Shown here piece after piece: positions 33,648-44,168 of a DNA stretch of 64,000 nucleotides (the first letter of the stretch is position 1; every line of letters starts with the position of its first letter). The notes under the pieces were generated by a model that did not search any database, was not told the origin of the DNA, and saw only the letters and a list, made by a program, of their open reading frames with translations. The DNA comes from Siphonodentalium dalli. Its lineage: Eukaryota > Mollusca > Scaphopoda > Gadilida > Siphonodentaliidae. The position numbers and the translations under genes are program-made. The DNA is taken from positions 49,522,760 to 49,586,759 of the forward strand of contig CP136069.1 in assembly GCA_032622095.1 (NCBI GenBank), given 5' to 3'.

Positions 33648-34163
33648 ATATATATTTACATACTAAGTGTTGTCATCACTAAATCCAGCATGCTGATTGG
33701 TCGGCGCCCACGTGGCTAGTTGCAGTTATTTCTCGGTGAATGCGCAACGGCTCATAACACCAAGCTCATAACACCATCGATACGTCATTGGGTTTGGAAA
33801 GACGAACGCGTAATGTTTTGGGCGCATTTGGACTCGCGCAGGATTGACTTAATACATCATCGGGTTTCAATATGAAGAGAAATTGTTCCTATTAACTTTT
33901 GCCAAGGGTGCTATTGGGTATTTTGGGCTGTTTTTGTCACGATACACTTTTCGATTTAAATACATTTACAAAATTGGCTTTTTCGCTAAATGTATATTAA
34001 TATAAGGATTAACTGTCATGTGGACTATTTTTATGGAGATGTAACCGTGAGGTAAGTGGTCATAACTTGTATGTAAAACTCTTCGGGTTTTACACAAGTT
34101 ATGTCCACTTACCTCACGGTTACATCTCCATAAAAGCAGTCCACATGACAGTTAATCCTTATA
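33648..34163 (+). mobile_element. ~515-bp element with 3' palindrome, copy 1
   Basis: Collinear with 36775-37297. Shared words: ACTAAGTGTTGTCATCACTA, GATTGGTCGGCGCCCACGTG, ACCATCGATACGTCATT. It ends in a ~145-bp hairpin, AAGGATTAACTGTCATGTGG to CCACATGACAGTTAATCCTT. No coding capacity. Confidence 0.7.
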
Positions 34164-35071
34164 TGAAAATAAACAGTTCAAACCAGGAGCATATAACAAG
34201 CCACTAGATGTGGCTTTTATAAAAAAAAAACACTTTCTCTGGAAATGTTACACCGAGTGTAAATAGACAGCTAACTGGTAAAGAAGACGGGAATTTTATT
34301 ATAGTTATGTGTGTTCTCATAAATGTTGGGAAGATAGTTGATCGAGTGCAGGGATAAGAAAGAGGGGAGTGTGATAAAAGGGAGAAGATACTGATGAGTA
34401 GGTAGGAAAGATGAGTGATAAATGGTCTATACAATTATGTCTCAGTCAGAATCTAAATGTATAGTTATGTGCGTGTGGTGTCCAATATAGAAACATAATT
34501 GGAATTTGAAGCCAAATACCGCTCAGCACCCAGAAGAGATGATGCGTGAAACTATGTATAAAGATGATATAAATGGAAAATGGAGTAACATAACACACGG
34601 GTACATCAATGTATTCCCTGCCTCCATTAAGCACCCGCCGAGACAATTAACACACACTCACACACCCTCACACTATGTATAAACAACTCAAATATCAGCA
34701 AATCTGTGTGAACCACAGATCAATCTTTATTAGACCGATTGGTCTAAACATATCGCGTGCATCTGGGAATCACCTTAAACTGTTCTAGAATTATATTTCA
34801 ACCAATACTATAAAAACAAACTTCTGATCTATTTTGAACGACACGGAATACTTGTTTATTGAGAATATTCAATATAAACATGCTCAAATCTTCAAACAAT
34901 CCTTCGGGTGTCACACACTATGTTTAGTTACTCTGTCGGTCAAAATCCAATGACTCTAATCAATCTGCAAGTCATTTCTTATTCAAACTAATACCAAAAT
35001 GTTCAAAATTTTGCATGCGACCCCCCCCCCCCCCCGAATAAAATAAAACTCTTCAACTGTGAATCTTCTAG
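34164..35071. other. unassigned intronic DNA
   Basis: No repeat or exon recognised. A C15 run lies at 35021-35035, about 36 bp before the CTLD3 acceptor. Confidence 0.4.
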
Positions 35072-35332
35072 ATGACTCAGACTGTAATGGGGGTACCAAG
35101 GCGATGTATGGTTCTAAACGGTGCAAACAATATGGATCGAATACATACCATTTCTACGTCACGAGACTCGACTGGTACAGCGCAGAACGCGCATGCGCAA
35201 ATCTGACGACTGGAGCTCACCTGGCAACGGTTGACAACAAAGAAGCCTGGAAGAAGGTTGAAGGTGTGGTCGGAACAATGGGCCATTCCTTCATGAATGG
35301 TGGGGCTGTCGACGTGTGGCTGTGGGGTTCAG
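35072..35332 (+). CDS. C-type lectin domain 3, exon 1
   Basis: 261 nt, acceptor AATCTTCTAG, donor TTCAG|GTGAGT, phase 1 at both ends. It encodes DSDCNGGTKAMYGSKRC, YHFYVTRLDWYSAERAC (CTLD helix and cysteine), GAHLATVDNKEAWKKVEG and GGAVDVWLWGSG. W-Y-S-A-E-R-A-C...G-A-H-L-A-T-V is a textbook CTLD core. Joining to CTLD2 rebuilds an Asp codon (G|AT). Unusually, the last ~37 nt of this exon plus its donor are the first unit of a minisatellite that fills the next 620 bp of intron, giving a string of candidate donors. Confidence 0.88.
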
Positions 35333-35955
35333 GTGAGTGCGGGGTAGTCGACGTGTGATTATGGGATTCAGGTGAGTGGCGGGGCAGTCGATGTGTGGTT
35401 GTGGGGTTCACGTGAGTGGCGGGGCTGTCGACGTTTGGCTGTGGGTTTCAGGTGAGTGGCGGGGCTGTCGACGTTTGGTTGTGGGGTTCAGGTGAGTGGT
35501 GGTGTTCTGGTGAGTGACAGTCGACGTCTGGCTGTGGGGCTCAGGTGAGTTGTGGGACAGTTGGCGTGCGGTTGCGGGGTATATAATTATGTGAGTGGCG
35601 GGACAGTTAGCGAGTGGTTGTGGGGTTCAGGTGAGTGGCGGGAAGTCTGCGTATGGCTGTGGGGTTCAGGTGAGCGGCCGGACAGTCGACGTATGTTGTG
35701 GGGTTCATGTGGGTGGCAGTGTAGTCAGCGAGTGATTGCGGGCTTCAGGTGGGTGGCGGGAAGTCTACGCATGGCTGTGGGGTTCAGGTGAGTTGCCGGA
35801 CAGTCGACTGATAGTTCTGGGTTTCAGGTGAGTAGCCGGACAGTCGACTGATAGTTATGGGGTTCAGGTGAGTGGCCGGACAGTCGACTTATAGTTCTGG
35901 TGTTCAGGTGAGTGGCCGGACAGTTGACTTATAGTTCTGGTGTTCAGGTGAACAA
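35296..35955 (+). repeat. ~40-bp minisatellite derived from exon end and splice donor
   Basis: About 16 units of 38-53 bp with consensus features CGGGGCAGTCGACGTGTGGT, TGTGGGGTTCAG and GTGAGTGG. The first unit overlaps the coding end of the CTLD3 exon (GGAVDVWLWGS). Most units keep CAG|GTGAG. Distal units change to CCGGACAGTCGACT-ATAGTT, suggesting local homogenisation. A second-unit TGA (near 35357) would stop translation if that unit were read through. Confidence 0.85.
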
Positions 35956-36169
35956 GGCTTCGTTCACACAGCTGGCATAATAGCCTGGCATTTTGTCATG
36001 AAATACTACATGGTTGTCTATTTTTTGCATACTTTTGAAAGATAATTTTGGACTTACAAAATGTGTGTCTTCAATTTCTTATTAGGACTGTGAAATGCCA
36101 CTAGCTTTTTTTCACGGATATTTGAATGCAAATTTAATTTCGGGAACATGTCAATGATGATAGCATAAC
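35956..36169. other. unassigned intronic DNA
   Basis: AT-rich spacer between the minisatellite and the next MITE; nothing recognised. Confidence 0.4.
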
Positions 36170-36528
36170 TTAAAGGGGACTGTACGTTAAATCCGGCCAT
36201 ATATGGGACCACATCCTATTATACGCCACAGAAACTATCCAATAAAAGAATTACTATGAGGTAAGAATGAGAGTTAAATTTCAAAAAAAAACATACACAC
36301 AGAACCAGGTATAACGACCTGATAATTATAACGAAAGTGAATAAATGGCTCAAGCCATTAACTCATATTCCATTATAATTACCATGTTGTTCACATTATT
36401 CATAGAGCGCATGAGTGCATTTTCCACTCACCCATGGCTCAAATTCATTCAATTGTTGCATATATTCTGTAGCGTATAAAAGGTGATGGTCCCATAAATG
36501 GCCGGAGTTAGTGTACAGTCCCCTTTAA
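36170..36528 (+). mobile_element. TTAAAGGGG MITE, copy 2
   Basis: TTAAAGGGGACTGTACGTTA faces TTAGTGTACAGTCCCCTTTA. The interior is shared with 31942-32274 (ATGGCTCAAATTCATTCAAT, TTGTTGCATATA). Confidence 0.75.
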
Positions 36529-36663
36529 TGAATTATACATACATGCATACATGTATCTTAGTGTGCATGTAGTATATGGCATGGCATTTGATGAGTAGTT
36601 TGTCACAATCCTACCACACTAAGTCCTCCGCTTCGAATGATTGTCTCACGAAAAAGGCAATTA

Positions 36664-37530
36664 AAGTGATGTGAAACACGCCGGTAGGGTGATCAAATAG
36701 AAATGGAGAATAATCTTGCTCAAAGTAGTTATTTTCAGGAATATTATTCCAAATTGACAACACACATCGTCATTCATATATATATATATTTACACACTAA
36801 GTGTTGTCATCACTAAATCCAGCATTCTGATTGGTCGGCGCCCACGTGGCTAGTTGCAGTTATTTCTCGGTGAATGCGTAACGCCTCATAACTCCAAGCT
36901 AATAACACCATCGATACGTCATTAGGTTTGGAAAGACGAACGCGTAATGCTTTGGGCGCATTTTGACTCGCGCAGGATTGACTTAATACATCATCGGGTT
37001 TCAACATGAAGAGAAATTGTTCCTATTAACTTTTGCCAAGGGTGCTATTGGGTATTTTGGGCTGATCTTGTCACGATACACTTTTCGATTTAAATATATT
37101 TACAAAAGCGGCTTTTTCGCTAAATGTATATAAATATAAGGATTAACTGTCATGTGAACTATTTTTATGGAGATGTAACGGTGAGGTAAGTGGACATAAC
37201 TTGTATGTAAAACCCTTTGGGTTTTACACAAGTTATTTCCACTTACCTCACCGTTACATCTCCATAAAAACAGTCCACATGACAGTTAATCCTTATTAAT
37301 TGAATGCAATGACTCTCGATGGCGAAATAATTTGCGTTAGTTTATCGCCGATAGTGTTGTGTCCCGGATCTGATGTAAATATTTACAATTGAGCGCAGTT
37401 CAGACGATGTTTTCTATGGAGTGGTATGGTCGATTTCTTTTAAATTTTCTGCGATGTTAGTAGAAATTGCTACATTCACGCACCCGGACAAGTCCATACT
37501 ATGTCTTCAATATAAGTACATATTAAAATT
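36664..37530 (+). repeat. dispersed repeat copy split by a nested element
   Basis: Left part 36664-36774 and right part 37298-37530 together match 1729-2105. The 36775-37297 element sits between TCGTCATTCAT and TTAATTGAATGCAATGACTC. Confidence 0.7.
36775..37297 (+). mobile_element. ~515-bp element with 3' palindrome, copy 2 (nested)
   Basis: Collinear with 33648-34163, including the terminal hairpin AAGGATTAACTGTCATGTG to CACATGACAGTTAATCCTT. Inserted into the repeat above. Confidence 0.72.
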
Positions 37531-37948
37531 TCATCACAATCCCAACCGCAATATCTGACTGAACTTTCACGATGTCATATTGGTCAAGTTATCTCTAAAG
37601 ATGGTTTATCTCTTCCTTACTTCCTTTCTACAACAACAACATTTCTAGGAAACTTGTTCTGGAAGCACGTTAGCACTGCTGTTCCCAAAAACTAACACAT
37701 GAGAAGCATCATTCTCTTGTTATAAATATTTCACATGAAAGTGTTTTAAAACATAAATTTTCCTTAAAAATGTAGCAAACTAAAATAATTCTAAAAATAG
37801 CCACATAAACTGTCCCAATTCATAGAAAATAATTCACAGACAAATTTATTTACTAATGACAGCAGTTACAATTGACTGGTTTGCCTGACTGATAATTATT
37901 ATTTTACACCCGAATCAATACAAACAGTTCAGGGAATAGATGCACCAT

Positions 37949-38745
37949 ACACTCTTATGACTAATGTGTAGGTTTTCTACACAAAATGTGTAGCCCTGCT
38001 ACACAATCATTATTCAATTTTGATCTTAAACATATTTGTGTAGTATATGTGTAGTTTCATATTCGTACACAAATTGTGTAACAATTTTTACACATAAATG
38101 GGTAATTTTTTACACATTTATACACAACTGTGTGTATAAAATCAACACATATCCCTTACACATTTTGTGTAGGTTCTTACACACACAGTTTGTGGACAAG
38201 AAATGCAAGTTCAGTAGTCCGACCTGTGGGTATAGTATTAAAGATATATGCAGATTTATATGTTAAAACTTTCATGGCGCATAGTGGTATGTAGTATTTT
38301 CTTCTGCACTGTGAGTTTTTGCTTTGAATGAACAAACCAGAGTCGAGGCGTGATTGCATAATATTAGTATTTTTACAACAATCATAACAAGAGTCTAAGG
38401 GCAGTAATCGCCATGAAAGTTTTAACAAATAAATCCTCATATACTATTAATACTAAACCCACAAATAGGAATTCTGAACTTACGTCCTTGTCTACGATCG
38501 CTGTAGATTGTATTCCAAAACATATACTCAAACAATATGGCCGTCACGTAGCAGACTATAAAACTGAAGGCACCGCAATGCGCATATCTACGTTCTTACA
38601 CACTTATGTGTAACAAAATATACACATTATGTGTAGAACGGCACTTGTCAATGTATGTGTATGTAAAACTACACATTGCTATGTGTATTAACCGGGTTTA
38701 CACATTTGATGTGTAATCGTTTCTACACATTAGTTATAAGAGTGT
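37949..38745. mobile_element. 797-bp foldback element packed with TACACA / TGTGTA words
   Basis: Ends are inverted: TACACTCTTATGACTAATGT and ACATTAGTTATAAGAGTGTA. About 240 bp on the left and 150 bp on the right hold roughly two dozen TACACA/TGTGTA words in both orientations. The middle is an inverted repeat (GTTTTAACA.ATAAATC and CCCACA.ATAG on the right match 38190-38310 on the left). No transposase. In the CTLD3 intron, about 50 bp before the next exon. Confidence 0.7.
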
Positions 38746-38791
38746 ATTTAGGCATGTGGCCATCATGCGTCGCTTTGTTTTGAAACTTCAG

Positions 38792-38941
38792 GTGAACTCA
38801 TGCCCGTCAGTGTGACGCCCGGACAAGCTGCCGACCTCCAAGCTGTTGATTTCAGCATTGGTGACAAATGTTCGCCGTCACTAACAGGGAACATCGAGGC
38901 TTTCAGTTGGGATACATACTTTGGCCATGTATGTCAGCATG
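38792..38941 (+). CDS. C-type lectin domain 3, exon 2
   Basis: 150 nt, acceptor AAACTTCAG, donor CATG|GTACGC, phase 1 at both ends. It encodes ELMPVSVTPGQAADLQAVD, FSIGDKCSPSLTGN and FSWDTYFGHVCQH. Unlike CTLD1 and 2 it covers the second half of the domain in one exon, so one intron is missing. It has no EPN or WND. One inner cysteine (GDKC) is present but its usual partner near the end is not; the terminal cysteine (HVCQ) is. The ending CQ-x followed by phase 1 matches CTLD1 (CQT) and CTLD2 (CQI). CTLD3 totals 411 nt (137 codons). Confidence 0.78.
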
Positions 38942-39026
38942 GTACGCATATAATCGAATCTATATTTATGTCATCCGATCAAATATGCAGACGTTCCTAT
39001 TATTATGCTGAATAGAAAATCATGGT

Positions 39027-39503
39027 TTAAAGGTACTAAATCCGATCGGACACTCACAAATTACTATCTCTTTGGCTTCGGGTGTAAAAACTATTTCATT
39101 CGAGTCGAGGAACCCACATATCAAAGCTCAGAGTTATCCGATATCGACTTTTGAAGTTTGTTATTTCTGGAGCTGTGTAATAGTATGCGGCCCAGAAACA
39201 CGTGGTCAAACGGAGAGTCTCGGACAAAATTGCGGATGAAGATGGATAACTCTAAAATCAAGTGGTAATACGGTCAAATTTCGTGATACTTTAGTGTTAA
39301 TACGGCCATATATTGTTGAACAAATTGTTGATAAATAAAAAGTTTTGGGAAATTTGATACCATAGTTGACAGTGGTTACTTAGCATTATTTTGTTGCAAT
39401 AAATCGATTCTGATAACTAAAGCGCATTTTGAAGAAATGTTGTTGTTGTTGTTGTTGTATCTTGATGGTATGAGGACCGTCTGATTGGAACGAGTACCTT
39501 TAA
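39027..39503 (+). mobile_element. TTAAAGGTACT MITE, copy 2
   Basis: TTAAAGGTACTAAATCCGAT faces ATTGGAACGAGTACCTTTAA. Carries TTGGCTTCGGGTGTAAAAAC, CATTCGAGTCGAGGAACCC, AAGATGGATAACTCTAAAAT and a (TTG)n tract. Confidence 0.75.
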
Positions 39504-39861
39504 TTTGTATGTCATTTCACCGTCTGTTTTCAAGACACCTCTCGTGTTAAGCCGCCGTTTGATAGCTAAAACCTTATAATATTAAACTCGGGACCGAAGG
39601 TATAATGCCCTAAATACACACACGCTGTCGTGTCCTTTAAAGTTAACCAGGTATACATATAGCGTTAAAGTCTCACAAAGCGATCGCAATGTCAATATCA
39701 AGTTTTGTTTATCTTGTACGGATATTATGAAGTTATTGGAATTACGACACTCAACTAGCAAATAACAAATTCTACGAATGATATCGTCTCAGTGTGTCGC
39801 CTATTTTCTTGAGGTGTCCACATTGTACTCATTAAGGTTTTTACTTAAGAAATGGAAATGG

Positions 39862-40299
39862 AGGTGTGTGAAGTTAGTTGGACGTTGGATATTCAACGGA
39901 TATTCTCGTGAAGTTAGTTGGACGTTGGATATTCAAAAAAAACAAAAATTCGTGCTATGCCCATATGATATTCGATATATAAAACGCATGACGCTGACCA
40001 TTTCTGAACTTGTAGATTGGCATGTGCAGTTCTCGTACGGGAGTGACTTATAATTATCAAATTTCAGCTCAATCGGCCAGATAATTATATAGCCTGCGCA
40101 CTCTACAACTATATGTCGTCTGGTATGGAAAACAGGAAAAGCGCGGAATTTCGGACGAAGTTTCAGTGAGAGAGCGCGAATTAGACTTATGGCGCATCCC
40201 TAATGCATGAAACGAATTTTGTTTTAATATCCAACGTTCAACTAACTTCACGCGAATATCCGTTGAATATCAAATGTCCAACTATAACTTCACACACCT
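39862..40299. mobile_element. MITE with ~75-bp inverted ends, MULE-like
   Basis: Left end AGGTGTGTGAAGTTAGTTGG, right end AACTATAACTTCACACACCT. Each end holds two tandem copies of GTTGGACGTTGGATATTCAA or its complement. Flanks TGGAAATGG and AAGAAATGG match at 7 of 9 positions, as expected for an 8-9 bp target duplication of Mutator-like elements. Confidence 0.6.
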
Positions 40300-40309
40300 A
40301 AGAAATGGA

Positions 40310-40443
40310 CGTTAATTTGGTTGCGTTCCATAGAGTATAAGGTATAGCAAATTAGTCTGACATTTTGCTTCCATACACAAAAATGTCAGACCAACTTGCA
40401 TCCATGCATACTCTATGGAACGCAACAAACTCAATATCCATTA
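40310..40443. repeat. 134-bp hairpin
   Basis: TTTGGTTGCGTTCCATAGAG faces CTCTATGGAACGCAACAAAC; loop region TCTGACATTTTGC..AAAATGTCAGA. Confidence 0.6.
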
Positions 40444-40480
40444 CCTATATTTACACTCTATCGAGTCAAGTGGCAGATGT

Positions 40481-40902
40481 CCACACCCCTGGTCAAGTGG
40501 TCCTGCTAATATGATATGATACTGGTGGTCCTGCTGAATTGCTATGATGCGGGTAGGGCAAAATGATGCCGTTACGAAGAAGTACCGTTATTTTTTCTAA
40601 AGTTGTCATTTTTGCGGTGATTTGCTAACCCGAGCGATTTGAGTATGAAACATTCAAGAACATATTTATTTAAAAAATTATTAAAAATGTTTCCCAATAA
40701 ATATATTTTTGAATGTTTGATACGCATAATGGATTTTCTTGTATATGTTCAGATTATTGGAACATTGCGAAAAAGACAAATTAAAAAAATATAACGGTAC
40801 TTTTTGTTAACAGCATCATTTTGCCCTAACAACACCATAGCAATTCAGCAGGACCCAACCGCGTCATAGCACATTAGCAAGACGACTTGACCAGGGGTGG
40901 TC
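40481..40902. mobile_element. ~420-bp foldback element
   Basis: CCACACCCCTGGTCAAGTGG, then TCCTGCTAAT, faces ATTAGCAAGACGACTTGACC, then AGGGGTGG. Inner words (GGCAAAATGATGCCGTTACG, AACACCATAGCAATTCAGCA) relate to 61890-61970 and 62733-62800. A fragment resembling the left end occurs near 31560. Confidence 0.65.
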
Positions 40903-40986
40903 CAATGTTATTCTCGTGGCTCGTTTGGAAGCAAGTTGCGAGGTCTCATGACGTAATTTCGACAATCATCAACCAATCTCATCAAC

Positions 40987-41942
40987 GTCACGATTAGTGG
41001 AAACTGACGATTCGAGGATAATACACTGTCATGCTTCACGTGTTCATATATAAGTCATCCGATGTTTCGCGCACTTTCTCGTAAACCACGCGTTGTCAAT
41101 GGTGACCAAGCACGTAACGACAGAGGGTGTCTCATGAGGACCATAATGTTCAATAGTTGAAATTTCATGACTCATATTCCAATAGTTGTACTTATACTTA
41201 TACATGTATCGGTTTATGTCCTGCAAGGTAGCAATGTAACGTCAATATTAAAAGTTAAAGCACAGTCATTTGGGTAAATAAATTCCAGTAATACTCATTA
41301 CCTGAACACATGTATGAAATTGAAAGCAACGCATTTCCTTCAAGTTCAGACTGGTATGTTTTACCAACCATAGATTCATGGTCAATAGTCTATTAGTAAT
41401 GTCAACGCTCCATATCTATCTGAGGACAGCTTTAACAGTATAACAATAATTCAGCATGCATACGTGTTACCATTGTGTGAGTTATAACTTGTGATCCCTT
41501 GGAATTTGAATACTTGTAATTCGTTCCTCAACCATATTCTGATTAATATCATGTTTTATGTACTGCATGCACAGCGTACTCAATGCATAAAACATGGATC
41601 AATGCTATGTCATTATTGTTACTAGTGTCTTTATTTACACACTCCATACTCTTAAAAAAGAACATTTAGAAACCCAATTATTAAGCCATTAAGCCAATAT
41701 TGTAATTTTGCATTACTCAAAACCAAATTCTATATAGTTTTATTAGACCAAATCCTATATAGTTGGAAATGTTGTGCCCCCCCCCCCCCATGTGGAACCC
41801 CCTAGCAACGTACCTGGTGGTGACGGTGATATTGTGATTTGTACGTGGCGTTGTAGCCAATCAGATTTCTAGCTGCATCCGGATGAAGGGACAAAAATGC
41901 CGATCGTTTCATGTGTTATCCGGGTATACTCAGCCGTCACGA
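40987..41942 (+). repeat. dispersed repeat, copy 2, split
   Basis: 40987-41100 and 41817-41942 match consecutive parts of 9449-9720 (AACGTCACGATTAG; GTGGCGTTGTAGCCAATCAG). The ~715 bp between them, including a C13 run at 41777, is not in copy 1. Confidence 0.45.
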
Positions 41943-43490
41943 TTGTTAACCAACGAGCAGACGCATACTGATCTGACCCGGGTTAGTTAGTGTGGGTCAC
42001 GGTTAAGCTTTAAGCTTTAATGTCTCTATATCGTTGAGTAAAACAACCGAATATAGTCCAAGCGCGAACCGTAATTGGCTATCGATGGTGCAAATCTGAT
42101 CATTAAGATAATAAGCAGTTTTTTTGTCGGGTCAAAGTCAAACTTTTGTTTAAAGTTTAAAGACGACTAAATTAAGAAACACTAAAGCTAGGGGCTAATA
42201 TTTCTACAGCAAATAAAACAATACGAATTAAAGGACATCACGTACTCATAGTGGGTAAATGTGAAAAATATAAAAACAGTTTTTAACACAATAATCATTA
42301 AGAAGAACATGGGAAAATAGATAGACTTTGTTATTGTTGATCATCGGACGCGATTCCGCAAGTTGAAATTACTGCTATTTTAATATTACTGTTGAAAATG
42401 AACATATCTTCCCTCAGATGAAGCTATATATCTCCCAGTTAAATGGTGATATCCACTATTCAAACATAACTTCGCAAAGCGGAATGTTCCCCGAATGGGA
42501 TAGCGACCATAGCCTCTCACCCCAATAAATTTAATAGAAATTCCGACTCATTTCCGATTTATCATAAATAGTAGACACTTTTTGACGTTAGGCAGTTCGT
42601 TTGAAACATAATTTTCAGTCATAGATGGCGGATAATACGTGTATCAATAGAAAAATATATGTTTAATTAACGATAAAATTGTCTAGCCTGCAGAGAGGTT
42701 CGCAAAAATACTATCTGCGTCATGTTATGTCATGTTAGATGGATGATGATTTATTCTCATAATTGGCATGAACATAGAGAAGTACAGAGAGAGAAGTATT
42801 TACAAAAGAATATATATATATACATTATATACATGTATCCGGTGCTATGGGGATATCTATATCCTAATATGTTAATATACTAATGTATGTTGTTATCGTG
42901 TTTCATTTGGCTCTGTGGTATGAATTTGTCCTGTACGAAAGTGTTAGTACTGCTTCCTGAAACATATGGCTCCATGTATCATCGTTTACGTCTCTTTTTA
43001 ACGGTAAATAGTCGGTAATATAACATTAGTAATTTGACAAAGTCTTTCCGATGACAGGTGTAGTTACATAGTGTGTTTGTCATAACTAATTAGGAATTTA
43101 GGAGTGACAATATTAAGATAATTTGACAAATTCAGAGATTTAATTGATTAATGAGTTCTGATCAGGACTCTTGCCCAGTATGGGTGTTGCATGACATGAA
43201 TGCATGCCTGCAGGTGTTGTTTATACATGGTTCAAAACTTTTAGCTCTCTTCAGGTTAAGTTATGGATTGGAAGGGGGTCAACACACAAACAATGGGCTG
43301 GTATAAGATAGATTAGACATTATGACATAATTTGTGACACTAAACTATGAAGTTTTGATTTATCGAAGAAAATAGCTTCAAATAGCTGAAGAAAAGTCAC
43401 AAACATGAAACCTCTCCCTAATATATGTTGTCGTGCCGGATGATGTGTTCACCGTTCACATATATAACACACCGTAGACATGTCAGGGTC
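41943..43490. other. unassigned DNA
   Basis: No exon or repeat recognised; AT-rich throughout. Confidence 0.35.
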
Positions 43491-43546
43491 GCTATACATG
43501 CAAGTAAAATGGACTTTCGCTATACATGCAAGTAAAATGGACTTTC
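43491..43546 (+). repeat. 28-bp tandem duplication
   Basis: CGCTATACATGCAAGTAAAA followed by TGGACTTT occurs twice in direct succession. Confidence 0.75.
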
Positions 43547-44168
43547 ATTCGCGTATCCAGCCATTTTGGTAGTAACAGGACCAGTTTATTTATTTTGTGT
43601 GGGAAAGTAACTGGACGCGAAAACAGGTAACTACGAGGGCGGTTTTTTTTCTCTCAACAATATTTACCTTCACGTGATAAGAAATGGGCATATAATTATG
43701 GTCATGTTTGAAGAAAAAAATGTAATATTTTTGGGATATGGCCAATTAATAATCGGATTTTTTATTTTTGCACAACATAATGGGAAACAGACAATAACAC
43801 ACCGGGGCGTGTCCAGGTCATCTCCGATGGTGGTGTGGGCTGCATGTCCACCTCCATTTTTCCAACTATATCCCATTGAACCAGACCAAACTCTCCTACA
43901 CAGTTCTCAAAAGTTAGATTAGAAGTTTCCAATTGGTAACTCGAACTTTCCAACTGTTGGAAATGTCTCACATTGAACCCTTTGGGGAATATCTGACAGA
44001 TATCCATTTCAGTCAAAACAATTTCCGGAATGTCGATGTTCAGATCAAGGATGATGATTTTTGGGAAGGGGCGCAACTTTTTTGGTCGATTCTAAAAAAT
44101 ATAGATAAATATCAACCTTATATGCACGGACTCAAGACAGTCTGTGCAAACATAAACTCATGTTATAC

